From Amylostereum areolatum (lineage: Eukaryota; Basidiomycota; Agaricomycetes; Russulales; Stereaceae): 64,000 nt of DNA. Positions 45,645 through 56,547 of this stretch are shown piece after piece. The notes beneath the pieces were generated by a model. The model worked only from the letters and a program-made list of their open reading frames with translations, had not been told where the DNA came from and ran no database searches. The translations under genes were made by a program, and so were the position numbers. Positions within the stretch are counted from its first letter, which is position 1. Every line of letters starts with the position of its first letter. The stretch lies in NCBI GenBank assembly GCA_012932865.1, contig SAXG01000009.1, positions 1,101,163-1,165,162 of the forward strand, in the 5' to 3' direction.

Positions 45645-48196
45645 CTAACTAGAGGCTGGCACCCACACCTGAAGGGATCCCGGCTCGCACCAAAATGCCC
45701 CTGTGCCATCTTCCGTGGCTTCCACATGCTTTTCGGACCCAAAAATTCCCACAAAGCGCGAGCCAGCGAATTGCTACCCACGAAAGTGTGACGTCGCATA
45801 CCGTCAGCCTTCCCTTTCTGCAGACCCAGAAATGCAAGCAACGTTAACTCACCGGGCCAAGAGTCGCGTGGATTGTACGGAGCACGGGATCCCTACACCT
45901 ACGATCAGCTCGCACTCTTTGGACGGAGGATATACACGGCGTGCAGGACTGGACTTACTCGTCGTAAACAGAGTTGGAAAGAACCACGACGCAGCCAGCG
46001 TGGGATGCATCTCCTGCACGCGCGAAGCCGATGCAGTTGCGGTAATGGAAGTAGTCCGTCTGCTTGCCGTACGCATGATCCTTGCGCGCTTGCATGAGCC
46101 GAGCTAAACTTCGGGCGGTGTCCTCGTCATAGCACTCGTGATTGGGATACAAATCTCCGTAGAAGACACATCTGGGAGATTTGTCGGGTGTTGTGTGAAA
46201 TGACGTACACCCAAAAGGATGCAGGGCACTGACGGATGTCCTTGGCCACGAAGGAGAATAATGGCGTAAGCTTGGAGTTTGAACTCCTTGCTGACCTGCA
46301 GGAGCGTCAGTGAGGGGAGCAAGAAAGTGAACATTGAATTACACACCCAACTTTCCAACGACTGGCCAATTTGCTATATATTCCTTGAGCGCACTTCGGA
46401 GACAGATAGTAGCCAGCAGACGCACCGTACTAGGATACTCGACGTCAGCCGAAATTACATCGCGAGACGACCAACGGCTTACTCATGATTGTCAACAAAT
46501 GTCACGGCGTCCCCAGGACGCTTTGCTACCAGTGAATTTTTCAAGATATTCCTGAGGTCAAATTGGGAGCCCATCTTGCCTGCTCGATGGAAATTGTCGT
46601 GCAGTGGCACGTCAAAGAATGCAACCTAGGATACAACGTCAATCTCGGGTCGTGAGGACGGACATATACACTCACGAGGCCACGGAATGTGCGGACATAA
46701 CCAAGAACAAGTTTGATGCTAACACGCATAAGCAAATGCAGCGGAGTCTGCTCACGCATGCGCCTTACTTTGCCGACCAATACTCCGCGACCACGAAGGC
46801 ACGAGAGCGTCCTGCGCTAGTTCGGACACGGCTGACCTAAATAACGTGGAAATCTAGCTCGCACAGATTGAAAAAAAAACGTACCCATTCCATCAGGAAT
46901 TTGCTGTCGATGTGCTTTATTGCATCTAACCTAAATCCTTCCCCGCCGGTCGTCTGTACATTCACCGATTACTAGCTAGTCAGGGAAAGAAAGAAAATAC
47001 ATACATCCAAAACCCACGTGCCCCACCGAGTCAAATCCTTTTGGACCTCTGGGTGGCTATGATCGATCTAAGCAGGTTAGGATCAAACAAGGTCGGAAAC
47101 GCATACGATGAAGCATACGTCTTGTCCTAGCAGGTAGTCATAGTTCCCCAGTTCTCTGTCGACGTTGCGAGACCAACCCCGGTGACGTCCGCCTACGATA
47201 CGGTATACACCTTTCGTGCGTGTCCTGTCGTCCCAATCAAGGCCTGTTGGCAGGATTGAGCAACGTATGTGTCACAGTAAGAAACACGATATACCAGTGA
47301 AATGTTCGTGGTTCCAGCGCATAGTGCTGTACTAAATAACACGTCAGAGAAGAGGATAGGAGGCCCATCGGGGTGTTGACCTTTCCATCTCGCCCGGGAA
47401 AGTCGAAGACAGTCCATCCCTATATACTGGGTCATCCTCGGGAAACCGGACGTAGTTGGATGGATAGCTACCTCTATCTCTTTGACTCGACCAATTTCTT
47501 TCAGGCGATTGTTTTCATCCACTTGGATAACATTGAATGCCTCCTTCTGATCTGCACCGAGTTTGTGCTTTGAGGGGCCCGTCAGCCATACCATCGCATA
47601 CGATAATGGCTATATATGAACAGTTTGATACCCACATTGAGGATAGCGTCAATGATCACATCAATGCCATGCTCGCGCGCGGTGGATATCGCCCGAATAA
47701 GTTCATCCTTGGTGCCCCATCTTGTAGCAGTGGTTCCCTTCTGTTCGAACTCGCCAAGATCCCACTAAATTAAAGTTGGGGATCTATAGAGAGTTCGAGA
47801 TACTCTAAACGAGGGTACGTACCAAGTCGTAGGCGTCATAACCTTGCCCACCCTAGAGAATTCAGAATCATCGCCAGCAGAGTAAAGGAAAGCAGCACCT
47901 TATGCGTGGCCTTGTGAGCAGGAGGCAGCCACACTTGTGTGACACCTAGCTCGGCCAGACGAGGGACTTCGGCTTCGAAGTGTTGCCACCAACTCAAGTC
48001 AGGATGGCCGCTGTCCCAGGTAAAAAATTGAATCTGGGGGGAGCGTCAGAGACGTTTCATGCTCAGAACAAACTGGTGGTACCATTAATGGATTATTTTG
48101 GTTCCCTTGCGGACCAAGGTTCATAGAATCCAGCGCTCCTGCTGGTGACACACCGTCAATCCCCATTCCAAACCACCGCTTTAGTAGCGTCAGCAT
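45645..48196 (-). CDS. Intracellular alpha-amylase, GH13 (subfamily 5-like)
   Basis: Hydrolyses alpha-1,4-glucan bonds. No signal peptide is seen, so it is probably cytosolic, like other fungal GH13_5 enzymes. It starts at ATG 48196 (MLTLLKRWFGMGIDGVS); the frame is open upstream without ATG, so another 5' exon is possible. Motifs in order: IQFFTWDSGHPDLSWWQHFE, GQGYDAYDLWDLGEF, HKLGADQKEAFNVIQVDENN, WNHEHFTGLDWDDRT, GFRLDAIKHID (nucleophile Asp), FVVAEYWSA (acid/base Glu), FFDVPLHDNFHRA, TFVDNHDT (third catalytic Asp), FYGDLYPNHECY and CEPGSLQVWVPASS. Around sixteen introns are present, several exons being under 40 bases. Near 45801 one extra base is needed to join KGKAD to QFAGSRFVGIFGS. 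All three catalytic acids are present, so activity is expected. It is convergent with the sugar transporter, 112 bases apart. Confidence 0.92.
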
Positions 48197-48895
48197 AGCA
48201 GTAACCGCTTGGGAAGAGATAGAAATGGTAAGGGGCAATATCCTGAGCCGTCAAGACCTTCGAGGGAGACTGTTAGCGCATGAATCGTGCAGCGTTCCAC
48301 GAAGACCATGACCATAGGTAAGTTACTAGGAACAAAGCCTGGAGTACTCTTCGGTATCGGCCGAGAATTTCAATCTCCGCTTCCCTACCCGGTATAAAGC
48401 TCTCAGGCGTGTTTTTCCTTTCTAACCATTACGGTCACCATCGCATCTCCGAGACCTCTCGCTAGCGTTCCGCTGGAATTGGGCCACGGTTACGATGCGA
48501 CTTTCTCATATGGTGATTGAGATGGAAAAGCCTCTTTAATCGCTCCAGTCACACTATATCCACGTAGATGGGAGTTTCATGATGTGGCAACAACACCTAC
48601 CTTTCATCCAATACTTGATGGTTGTATACACTTTGCGAACCTCATTCCAACTCCTTTGCGCGTATCATTCGACATGGGAAAATTGTGGGGAAGTTCGAGT
48701 CCACCCGAAAATTGTAAAAAGCTTCGTCGACCTAGGTGTGTAGTAATGCGGATCGAAGATACCGAGATGCAAGGACTAAGTCCGCCTGAAAAGTGCTGAT
48801 CCCGACGCCTTGTAGCTAAACGAAGCACGTTGAGGGACTTGACCAGTATTCTTTACTGGGGAGAGCTCCGTAGGAATGCCCAACGCATCGTCTCC
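48197..48895. other. Spacer between alpha-amylase and coiled-coil gene
   Basis: About 700 bases holding the amylase promoter and the 3' end of the next minus-strand gene. AGTCCACCCGAAAA near 48698 and AGTCCGCCTGAAAA near 48778 form a short imperfect direct repeat of unknown meaning. Confidence 0.45.
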
Positions 48896-50942
48896 CTACA
48901 AACCTTGATCAGCGGGGAGTATAGCCTTGGAGCCAATAGAGCAAACCTCAGCGTATGCCTGTGACCAATTATACGTCGCTGGCTGTGCCGACGCGAAAGC
49001 ATTGATTTTCCTTTTCTTTTTCTTCGGCTCGATGACCTCATCATCACTGCTGTCTACGTTGTCGGGCTGACTTGCTTTTTTCCCCTTTCCAGATGCCTTC
49101 CGCCCAGTGCCGCCCGCAGCTTTAGGGGGCTTTTCAATATCATCGGCTGTCTTCTTCCGGCGTTTGGGTTTCGCTCCGTCGTCGGTCTTCGCGGGAGGGT
49201 CGATTTTACGCTTTCCCTTCTTATCTTGGGTGGTAGGAAGAGGAACGACTTCTTGGATATCCGTATCCATGGACATACTCTTGCTCTTTGCCTTCGAGGT
49301 GGTAGCTTTACCTGCAGGACCATCGACCTCTTGTATTTCATCGTCGTCTATATGAATAAGTTACTTTGTAAGATGTCGCCTTTCTGTCAGGATGGTAAGA
49401 CTCACCACTTGCAGGAACCGGATCAGACTTCGAAGCTTGTGGACGTTTGCGAGCGGGCTTTGAGTTACTTTTGGGTTTGGGTTTCGACGATTCGTCAACC
49501 TCGTCGGACTCGACTGCGGATCCTTGGGAACCTGGCGTTTTCCCCTTCTTGACCTAGTATACATAAGACGCGTCCCTTGGGTCGTGAGAGGTGTGCCCAC
49601 CCTGGCTTGCAAGTCAGCAATTTGTTTCTTTGCGTCCGCAAGTTCCTTCTTGTACCCCTTCTCGGCCTGCTCTAGTTCCTCGGCTTTCCGCTACGGAAGA
49701 CCTGAGCTGTGAATTGGTACCGAACATAGGTGCACTCACCGCAAGGTCTGTTAAGGCGGCAGTCAATTTCTCGTTCTTCCTGACCAGTTTGGCTGAATCA
49801 CCGTCGGAAGCAGGCCCCTGTTGACGTAGATCGTCCAACTCTTGAAAAAGTGCCGCGTTCGATTCTTTGAGAGTATCATGTGCACGTTGAAGTTTCTCAA
49901 GCTTCACAGAAAGCTTCTCTCTCTCTTCCTTGGCCTCTTCCTGCAATACAATGTCAGTCATTCTTACCCGCATAGACGACCGGGATCATACCGCTTCCTT
50001 CGCTGCCACCTCAAACTTTCCAACCTTCTTTTTCTCCTTCGTGTATCTCTTTTCCGCTGCTTCCAATTGGGCATCCTTGTCTTTGACCTGGGCTTCGAGG
50101 TCGCCGACGTGCTTCCGCATTTCCTCAACCTCAGAATTGCCCTTGCCCTCAAGAGCTTGCCACTTTTCAAGCTGGTTCTTCGTATTGGACAGTTCCTGTT
50201 CGAGTTCAGCATGCTTTCGCTTCCATTCGGTTAGAGAGGTTTGTGAGCCTTCGTGGAGAAGGGTGGTCCTTTCAAGATTCGACTCTGATGCGCTTAGCTG
50301 AGCTTTGATCGTCGAATGGGCCTCTTTCAGGAGCGCGAGCTCCCTCTGATAAAACATACTTGTTATTGGCCCAGATAATTGGAGCGAAGAAAGACAACAT
50401 ACCTGAACATCGTCCCGTTGTTCCTCCACCTCCGCCAAGGCCTCCCTCATATCTGACAGTTCCTCCTCCTCGCCCGCCGAGGCCTGCACGCGTATCTCCA
50501 ACAGCTCTTCGAGTTCATCGATTCGTGCTTCCAGCTCTGTCTCCTTTACCCGGTATTTCGTGATGATAAAGTCGCGCTGGACGCGTAGAAGTTGCTCCTT
50601 GCGCATTTCCTGTTGCTCGCGCAAAATCTCGATTCGTTCATCCTCGAGAAAGGACGCGTTTCGTAAATGGAAGATGCGATGGAAGCCCTCCACAGTTTCC
50701 GCGTCGACGACCCACTCGTCACGTTCAACTGCCCACCGTCTGCGTTCGTCGTCGAATGCGACGATAGATACATCACGTTGCCTCTCTTTCTCCTCTTTGA
50801 TGCGTTGCTTAGGTGCTTGCTCGGCCGAGCGGCTCTTCTGGGACGGGTCGACGGTGTTCTTTGACAACGACGTAGTATGCGGCCGTGGGATAGCAGGGGT
50901 GGGTATAGAGCGAGATGGTGTGGGTGCTTTGCGAGGGATCAT
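48896..50942 (-). CDS. Nuclear coiled-coil protein, unrecognised
   Basis: The start MIPRKAPTPSRSIPTPAIPR is followed by a long heptad-rich region through most of the protein (for example ERIEILREQQEMRKEQLLR, ELEARIDELEELLEIRVQ, LEKWQALEGKGNSEVEEMRK, REKLSVKLEKLQRAHDTL). The C-terminal third is basic and low complexity, with nuclear-signal clusters such as KPKRRKK and PKKKKRK, and Ser-Asp-Asp-Glu patches resembling CK2 sites. It ends SQAYAEVCSIGSKAILPADQ-GL. Five or so introns are short and frame-consistent. The layout suggests a chromatin or spindle-associated structural protein, but coiled coils make family assignment by eye unsafe; no function is claimed. Confidence 0.75.
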
Positions 50943-51314
50943 TTAGCTGGAAGTTTTCTGAATCAATCATCACATGTTCCTTTTAGGTGCCAAAGGGTGC
51001 TACTGAACGGCGGAGTACATACGGCAGACCTTTCTTAAGCCTAGACGCGGACAGTCGAGCCAGCACGAGGGTTTATGGGAAACGAAAGTCTCAAAGCCTT
51101 AGTTTATGTTGAGAGAATTGCAAAGGGATTTGAGGAGAGGTACTCGACGTGGACCTGGGGTTGAACGTTGAACGTTGAGGAAGGTGGCAGAGTGATTCTT
51201 GTTGAACGACGCGGCGTCCTTATCTTATCTGCTATACGTTATCTTCTAATATAGTAAGGTACATTGTTTCAACTTCAAATCTCGAGTACTGTTCCCTAGT
51301 TCACCGCAACCGTC
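50943..51314. other. Divergent promoter, coiled-coil gene / small protein
   Basis: About 370 bases between divergent starts. A tandem GTTGAACGTTGAACGTTGAG tract lies near 51160. No TATA box was seen. Confidence 0.45.
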
Positions 51315-52039
51315 ATGTCCCCCAGCCGTCCAGTTCGTAACATCAAAGTTCAGGTGTCCCGGCACAACACCCAGCGCATAGGTCCTGCTCTCACCGCCCA
51401 GGTTGAGGCGCTTGCCCGCGAACAAGGCATACGCACAGATATTCGGCAACCTACCAACGATTCTTCAAGCACTATAGCGCTTGCAATCGTGCGGAACTCT
51501 TGTTTCTGGCCTGTGCCATTGCTGATCGCGTTCCTAGGAAAACGCATCGGACTGGAACTCCATGTTGAGCACGGCTCGCGCCGAACGTGGGCCTCAATGG
51601 GATGTGGGTACCCAACAGTGAGTGCCATCTACCATTCCACATCCAACTTCCCTCAGACCACTGCAGATTTCTCGTCGACGAACACTCCGATCTGTACTAT
51701 GACCACACTCCCCTCCTCGGGTATCTGAACGAAGGCGTTTCCGAAGATCCTTCTCAGTCCCCCCAAGCCACCCACGCTGGTCTGACGACTCCCCGAGTTT
51801 CGCACCGAGGACAACCTCCAAACATGGGCGGACAGTTTCCCATGAATGGCGTATCTCCGATGGCATCCGCACCACGGCATGCAATGTCTGGGAATATGGG
51901 CCCGCCGTATCCAGCTGGTTCTTTCGCTCCCGTTCCTCCAAACCAGTTTTATGGAGGCAGTAGTCGTTCCCCGATGATGACGAGAGGCATGAGCATGGAC
52001 GGAATAGGGATCTCACCCGACGTGCGCAGGAGGGTTTGA
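51315..52039 (+). CDS. Small conserved-looking protein, unrecognised
   Basis: Exons 51315-51488, 51538-51617 and 51667-52039 sum to 627 bases (208 residues) in one frame. The joints LALAI-ENASDWNSM (written IALAI then ENASDW) and VGTQ-QFLVDEH have GTGCGG...CTAG and GTGAGT...GCAG borders. The N-terminal half (RNIKVQVSRHNTQRIGPALT, AQVEALAREQGIRTDIRQ, PQWDVGTQQFLVDEHSDLYY) looks structured. The C-terminal half is Pro/Gly/Met-rich and disordered (NMGGQFPMNGVSPMASAPRH, MSMDGIGISPDVRRRV). I do not recognise a family. Reading any single open frame across 51315-52039 without splicing gives a false C-terminus. Confidence 0.68.
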
Positions 52040-52586
52040 ATTAGATTTTTCTTGGTCTTTTTGTGTAGGATACAGCTTTCCGTTAATGCTATAGTTCTGA
52101 AGAAAGCGACATCTTTTGTATGAAATACCGACCACCATTTCACTGTTTTCCCACTGGCACTTGCCACTGCGTTTTGACCTGGATATGCGCGAAGACGACA
52201 ACATCTAAAACCCTCGAGGTATGGCCGGATTTCCTTTTACCTTTTATCAATTTCAACTCAGTGAGGTGCATGTTCGGGTGAAGGGATCACTGAGCGGGTC
52301 CTTGTGTCACATTGTGCGCGCTACTAGATACACTTGAATTGGCAGCGAGGCATGGACGGCTCTTAGACCAGCACAGGCCGCGTTGCATCCGACGTCCCAC
52401 GCAAACTATCCACGATTCGACATCGCATTGCACACGCGCGTGAACCGTAAACAACAACGACTGACCGGCCGCACAACTCGAGATAACAACGGCAAAGGAC
52501 ACCCCACCCCACCATTCCCCCGCGTCCAGCCCTCTCGTATCGATATCCGCAAACCCGTGAGACCTAGCCTCGTTGCAAGGCATCCC
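52040..52586. other. Convergent spacer, small protein / PBP1
   Basis: About 550 bases of 3' regions. Open frames on both strands show nothing recognisable. Confidence 0.5.
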
Positions 52587-55500
52587 TTACGCGTGCCCGC
52601 CCATCTGCACTGGCGCGGGGCCACCGTCGTAGCCGTGTGGAGGTACACCGGGGCCAGGGGGGGGCATCATCATCTGGTATGGCACGGCGTGTTGCACTAC
52701 GAATGGGGTCAGTTGTTAGGTCACAGACGAGGGGTGCGAAGAGCTTTACTTTGCGGACTCTGGTGATAGTATGGGTGCGCGTGCGCAGGGATGGGAGTCG
52801 GAGGCATCGACGGACGAGGACCTGCACCATTAGGGGGCGGCGGATATTGCCCGGGCGGAGGCTGCATGTAGGCGCCGGGCGCTATAATATGACATGAAAC
52901 ATGAGTAACTTGCCATCCTGAGCGATTCGAAAGACTTACGCGGCATCTGGCCCATTTGGGGAGAAGGGTACATGGCTGGGCAACGAAGGTTAATCGAGTG
53001 GGAGGTAAAATGGGATTCGTGACCACGTACCGTTGGGGGGCGGCATGGAGGGAGGATAGGGCATAGGCTGCATGAACGGTCCGGGCATGTAGGGTCCAGG
53101 GGGTGGGCCCATGCCTGGCATCATGGGTTGTCCGGGATAGGCGTAGTAAGGAGCATACACATAACCAGCACGAGCAGCCTGTTGCGCAGTGTCTTCTTCG
53201 TATGAGGGTGGAGGCATAGGAGGAGGACCAGGAGGAGCCATGTGGGGAGAGTGTTGCTGGGGCTGTGGGGGAACGGCAGGGAACATGACGGTGTAGCGCT
53301 TGCCCTGGTAGGGCCACATGGCGGCTATAACAACATGGTTTTCAGAACGGACTCCAGCATTGAACAAAGCAGGAGGGAGCACATACTAACGGCAGGCGCC
53401 TCGGCGACCTTGTTGTAGTTGAACGGGTTAAACGCATCTTTGATGTGGACAGGAGTTTTCTTAATAGGTCCTTTACCAAAGAAGGGGTTCGGCGATTGAG
53501 AGGACTGAGAAGACTGAGAAGCCCATGTGAGCGATAAAGATGAGATGAGACTAATAAACGACTCACGTCAGTTTTGGGTTTTGGGGACGTTGCGGCGATG
53601 GGAGATGATGTAGCTGTGTTCGGAGAAGCCTGAAATCCAGTAGATGTTAAACATGATTTGGTGTCTTCTAGATGACGCTGAACATACCGGGGTGAATGCT
53701 ACTGCCTTCGGATTTGGCCTGAACGAAGAAGCATTTACGTTTAACTTGTTCGCTGGCGATAATGCCGCGTTCGCCTTGGCTGCCGCCGCACTGGGTTTCG
53801 GCACGGCCGTGTTCACTGTCGGCTTAGACTTCGCACCCTTGAACGGCGGGATAGGCTGAATGACCATCGAAATACGTCCGTTCTTGGTAGGCGCAACCTT
53901 CGACAAGTCGCTGGTTTTGCCGGGAGTCGCATTCATGTTTACTAGTGGCTTCGTGACCGGCATCTTGCCAGCGGAGGCAGAGGGTGCGACTTTCTGCTGG
54001 GCACCCGACGGTGCCGGAGCATTACTCAGGGCACCAGTCACGCCAATAGCGCGCGCCTGCGCGGATGCAGCGTCCTGCGCAGATTTCTCCTTGATAGCTT
54101 TCTGCTTTTCTTCGTCCTTAGCGAGAATGTTGACCAGGTCATCCGGGATTGGTTTGTTCAGCTGGAGTTGCATCACAAACGTCCTCAGTCAAGGGCAGGC
54201 GTGAGCGTAGGCGGCAGCTCACCTTGAAACTTTGGCTGAACTTCATGAGGTCTGCCATACGTTTCTCCCGCTCGTTCTTCATGAGTGTTTGCCTCTTCTG
54301 CGTGAGACGTTGCTTCTCGTTGGTGACGAAATCGCGGAATGCAGGAAGGGCATCCGCCGGAGGCTGGGAAAACATAAGCTACAAAAATCGGAAAAGTAAA
54401 AAGACGCACCTTGGTCGAAGCATTGGATGGAGCCGGAGAGGGTGCCTTGGACGAGGATGCCTGAGAATCCGTCTGGACCACTGGAGTCCCGTCGGGTGCA
54501 TTGACAGAGACCTTGGGAACTTCTGGAAGCTTGCCACCATTGGTGCTGGGCACCTGCTTGCGGGCCCCGGGAGGAACATATGCATTAGTGCCACGAACTA
54601 CAGCACCATACTTGTCTTCCTCGTTAGTGCCCGAGTCACCAGTCGAATTCATCAGTCGCTCTTCGGCGACATGCGCGTTGTTTGTGGTGGACTAAAAAGA
54701 AATCGAGGATACGAAAGGTGTAGATGTGCAATGAGACCTACCCCCATAATCTCATTGGCAAGGGCCTGTGCTCTCTTCTCCCGCTCCTTGAAATCAGCAG
54801 CAGACCTATCGAGTTTGGTCGTGTAAACGTCCTCGTCGAACCCAGCCTTGACCCCAAACAACTTTTCGTTGGCGGCGAACTGGTCCCAAGAAGTGTGACC
54901 CGAAGCTCCAGGCCCGAATGTTAGATCGTCGGTGAGCAATGACTGCACGATCGGGCCGCCTGCAGAGGGCGGGACCTCGTCCTCGTGCCAAGCCTGTAAC
55001 TCGCGTTCGCGACGGGGTGCCGCCGCTTTGCTGATGTCGGTGTCGATCTTGAAGCCTATTAAACGACTGAGCACAGGACATACTTGGTATATACGGACAC
55101 GCACCATCGCCGTTAGGCGCCTTCGCATCAGCGGGGCCAGACTGCCAACTCTCGATATTGGTGGAAGCGATGAAGATATGTTCCTTGGTGGGGACGTCCG
55201 GAGACGAGATTTCCTTGACGTCACGAATGGTTACACCCTTGGTATCTCCCTCGCCACTGGTGGACACGATCACGCCTTCATAACGCTGAGCGGTCTTAGT
55301 TAAGAGGGTGATGGTTGTACCCTGGTTGGATGTTAAAGAGTGTGCGGATGTCAGGAAGAAGGGGCGCGCACAGTCAAGCCGCCTAGTGTCTGCAATAATT
55401 TCTCCTGAGGATTGTCGGGGCGAGAGGGAGCGGCATTAAGAGGAGGGAAGGCGGCGGCGGGCGGAGTCTGGGCGACGACAGGTGGGCCGTTGGGAAGGCG

Positions 55501-55706
55501 AGAGGTATTGGTGGGACCCGGAGAGAATGTTGGTGAGGCGCGCGCGCCGGTCCAAGCTGGAGCACGGCTGAAGAGAGATATGAAGGGGGGTAAGTGAGAA
55601 AAGAGAACGAAATGTGAAGGTGAAAGGACAAGTCGAACCGAACGGCAGGAGAATCTGTGGACGGGCCCTTGCGGGTGGGCTTTGGGGCTCGCACTTGGGC
55701 AGACAT
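52587..55706 (-). CDS. PBP1: Ataxin-2 / poly(A)-binding-protein-binding protein Pbp1
   Basis: RNA-granule and mRNA-regulation protein that binds poly(A)-binding protein and influences stress granules and TORC1. It starts MSAQVRAPKPTRKGPSTDSP. The ataxin-2 Sm domain reads GTTITLLTKTAQRYEGVIVS, KGVTIRDVKEISSPD and KEHIFIASTNIESWQSG. The LsmAD domain reads GFKIDTDISKAA, SWDQFAANEKLFGVKAGFDE and DVYTTKLDRSAADFKEREKR. A PAM2-type motif LNVNASSFRPNPKA (expected to bind the PABP MLLE domain) lies near the middle. The C-terminal part is Pro/Met/Gly-rich (GPPPGPYMPGPFMQPMPYPP) and ends APVQMGGHA. About ten introns are present. No frame break was seen in the conserved blocks, and the run of eight C at the 3' end reads in frame. 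Confidence 0.93.
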
Positions 55707-56547
55707 GGGAGTTGAACGGAAAGAAAGATGGAGAGGAATAAAACAAGGACAGAGCAGGCGAGGGGAAAAGCAGGCGAGAGCACGATAAGACGGACGAGGC
55801 GGGCGAGAGCGAAAACAAGTAGTGAGTCTGCCGGCGAGAAAGGAAAGAGGAAAGCGGGCGGACGCTGAGTGTGGTGGAGGTGCGGGGATCGCGTGTGTTC
55901 GCGTGGAGGAGGGAGGGAGCGGCGAGGAAGAGAGCGTTGTCGCTGCGGTCGACGACGTCGAGGGCGGTTTCAAGCTTGTTTCTGACCGTGGGACCCCGAC
56001 CCAGTGCACTTCAGCCTGTTGCCCGTTGCCTTCCTCCCCGCCTCCGTCTGCTCTTTTTCCTTCATCTTATTTCTCCCTAGCAACCGATTCTCCCTTGTTC
56101 TCCCTCTCTTTTCTTCTCTTTTTATTTGTTTTCAACTTGCTTGTTGCACGAATACAGCAGCGAGAGACGGATGGCCCGTGCGCCGATCCCGCGTCTCCGA
56201 CGCGTGTTCCGTACGTTCCGTTCGGGGTTTTGTACTCTGTCGAGCTACATAAATTCCGCCTCCGATTTCTATTCCCAGGTACATCTAAATACACCTGCGT
56301 CCTCTTGCAGCCTTGCAGTCAATATGTAACCAGATGTACTTTATAAACCTACCACGAATCGAAGTGGAAGCATCGAGCATTCAGATACTCTTTGCACTGC
56401 TTTGCCAGGTTGGATCTCCGGCGTGGGAAGACATCGACGAGTTCGTGAACAATGGCCGATGCATGCAACAAATGCAAGTATGTGAGTCGCAGAATGTACG
56501 AAAGTATACCGGGTATCAAGGAAAAGTGCGACAATGGGACCTACGGC
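55707..56547. other. Spacer upstream of PBP1
   Basis: About 840 bases between two minus-strand genes (the PBP1 promoter and the BUB1 3' end). Strong pyrimidine/purine asymmetry at 55.7-56.1 kb; several overlapping frames there look like composition artefacts. Confidence 0.5.
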
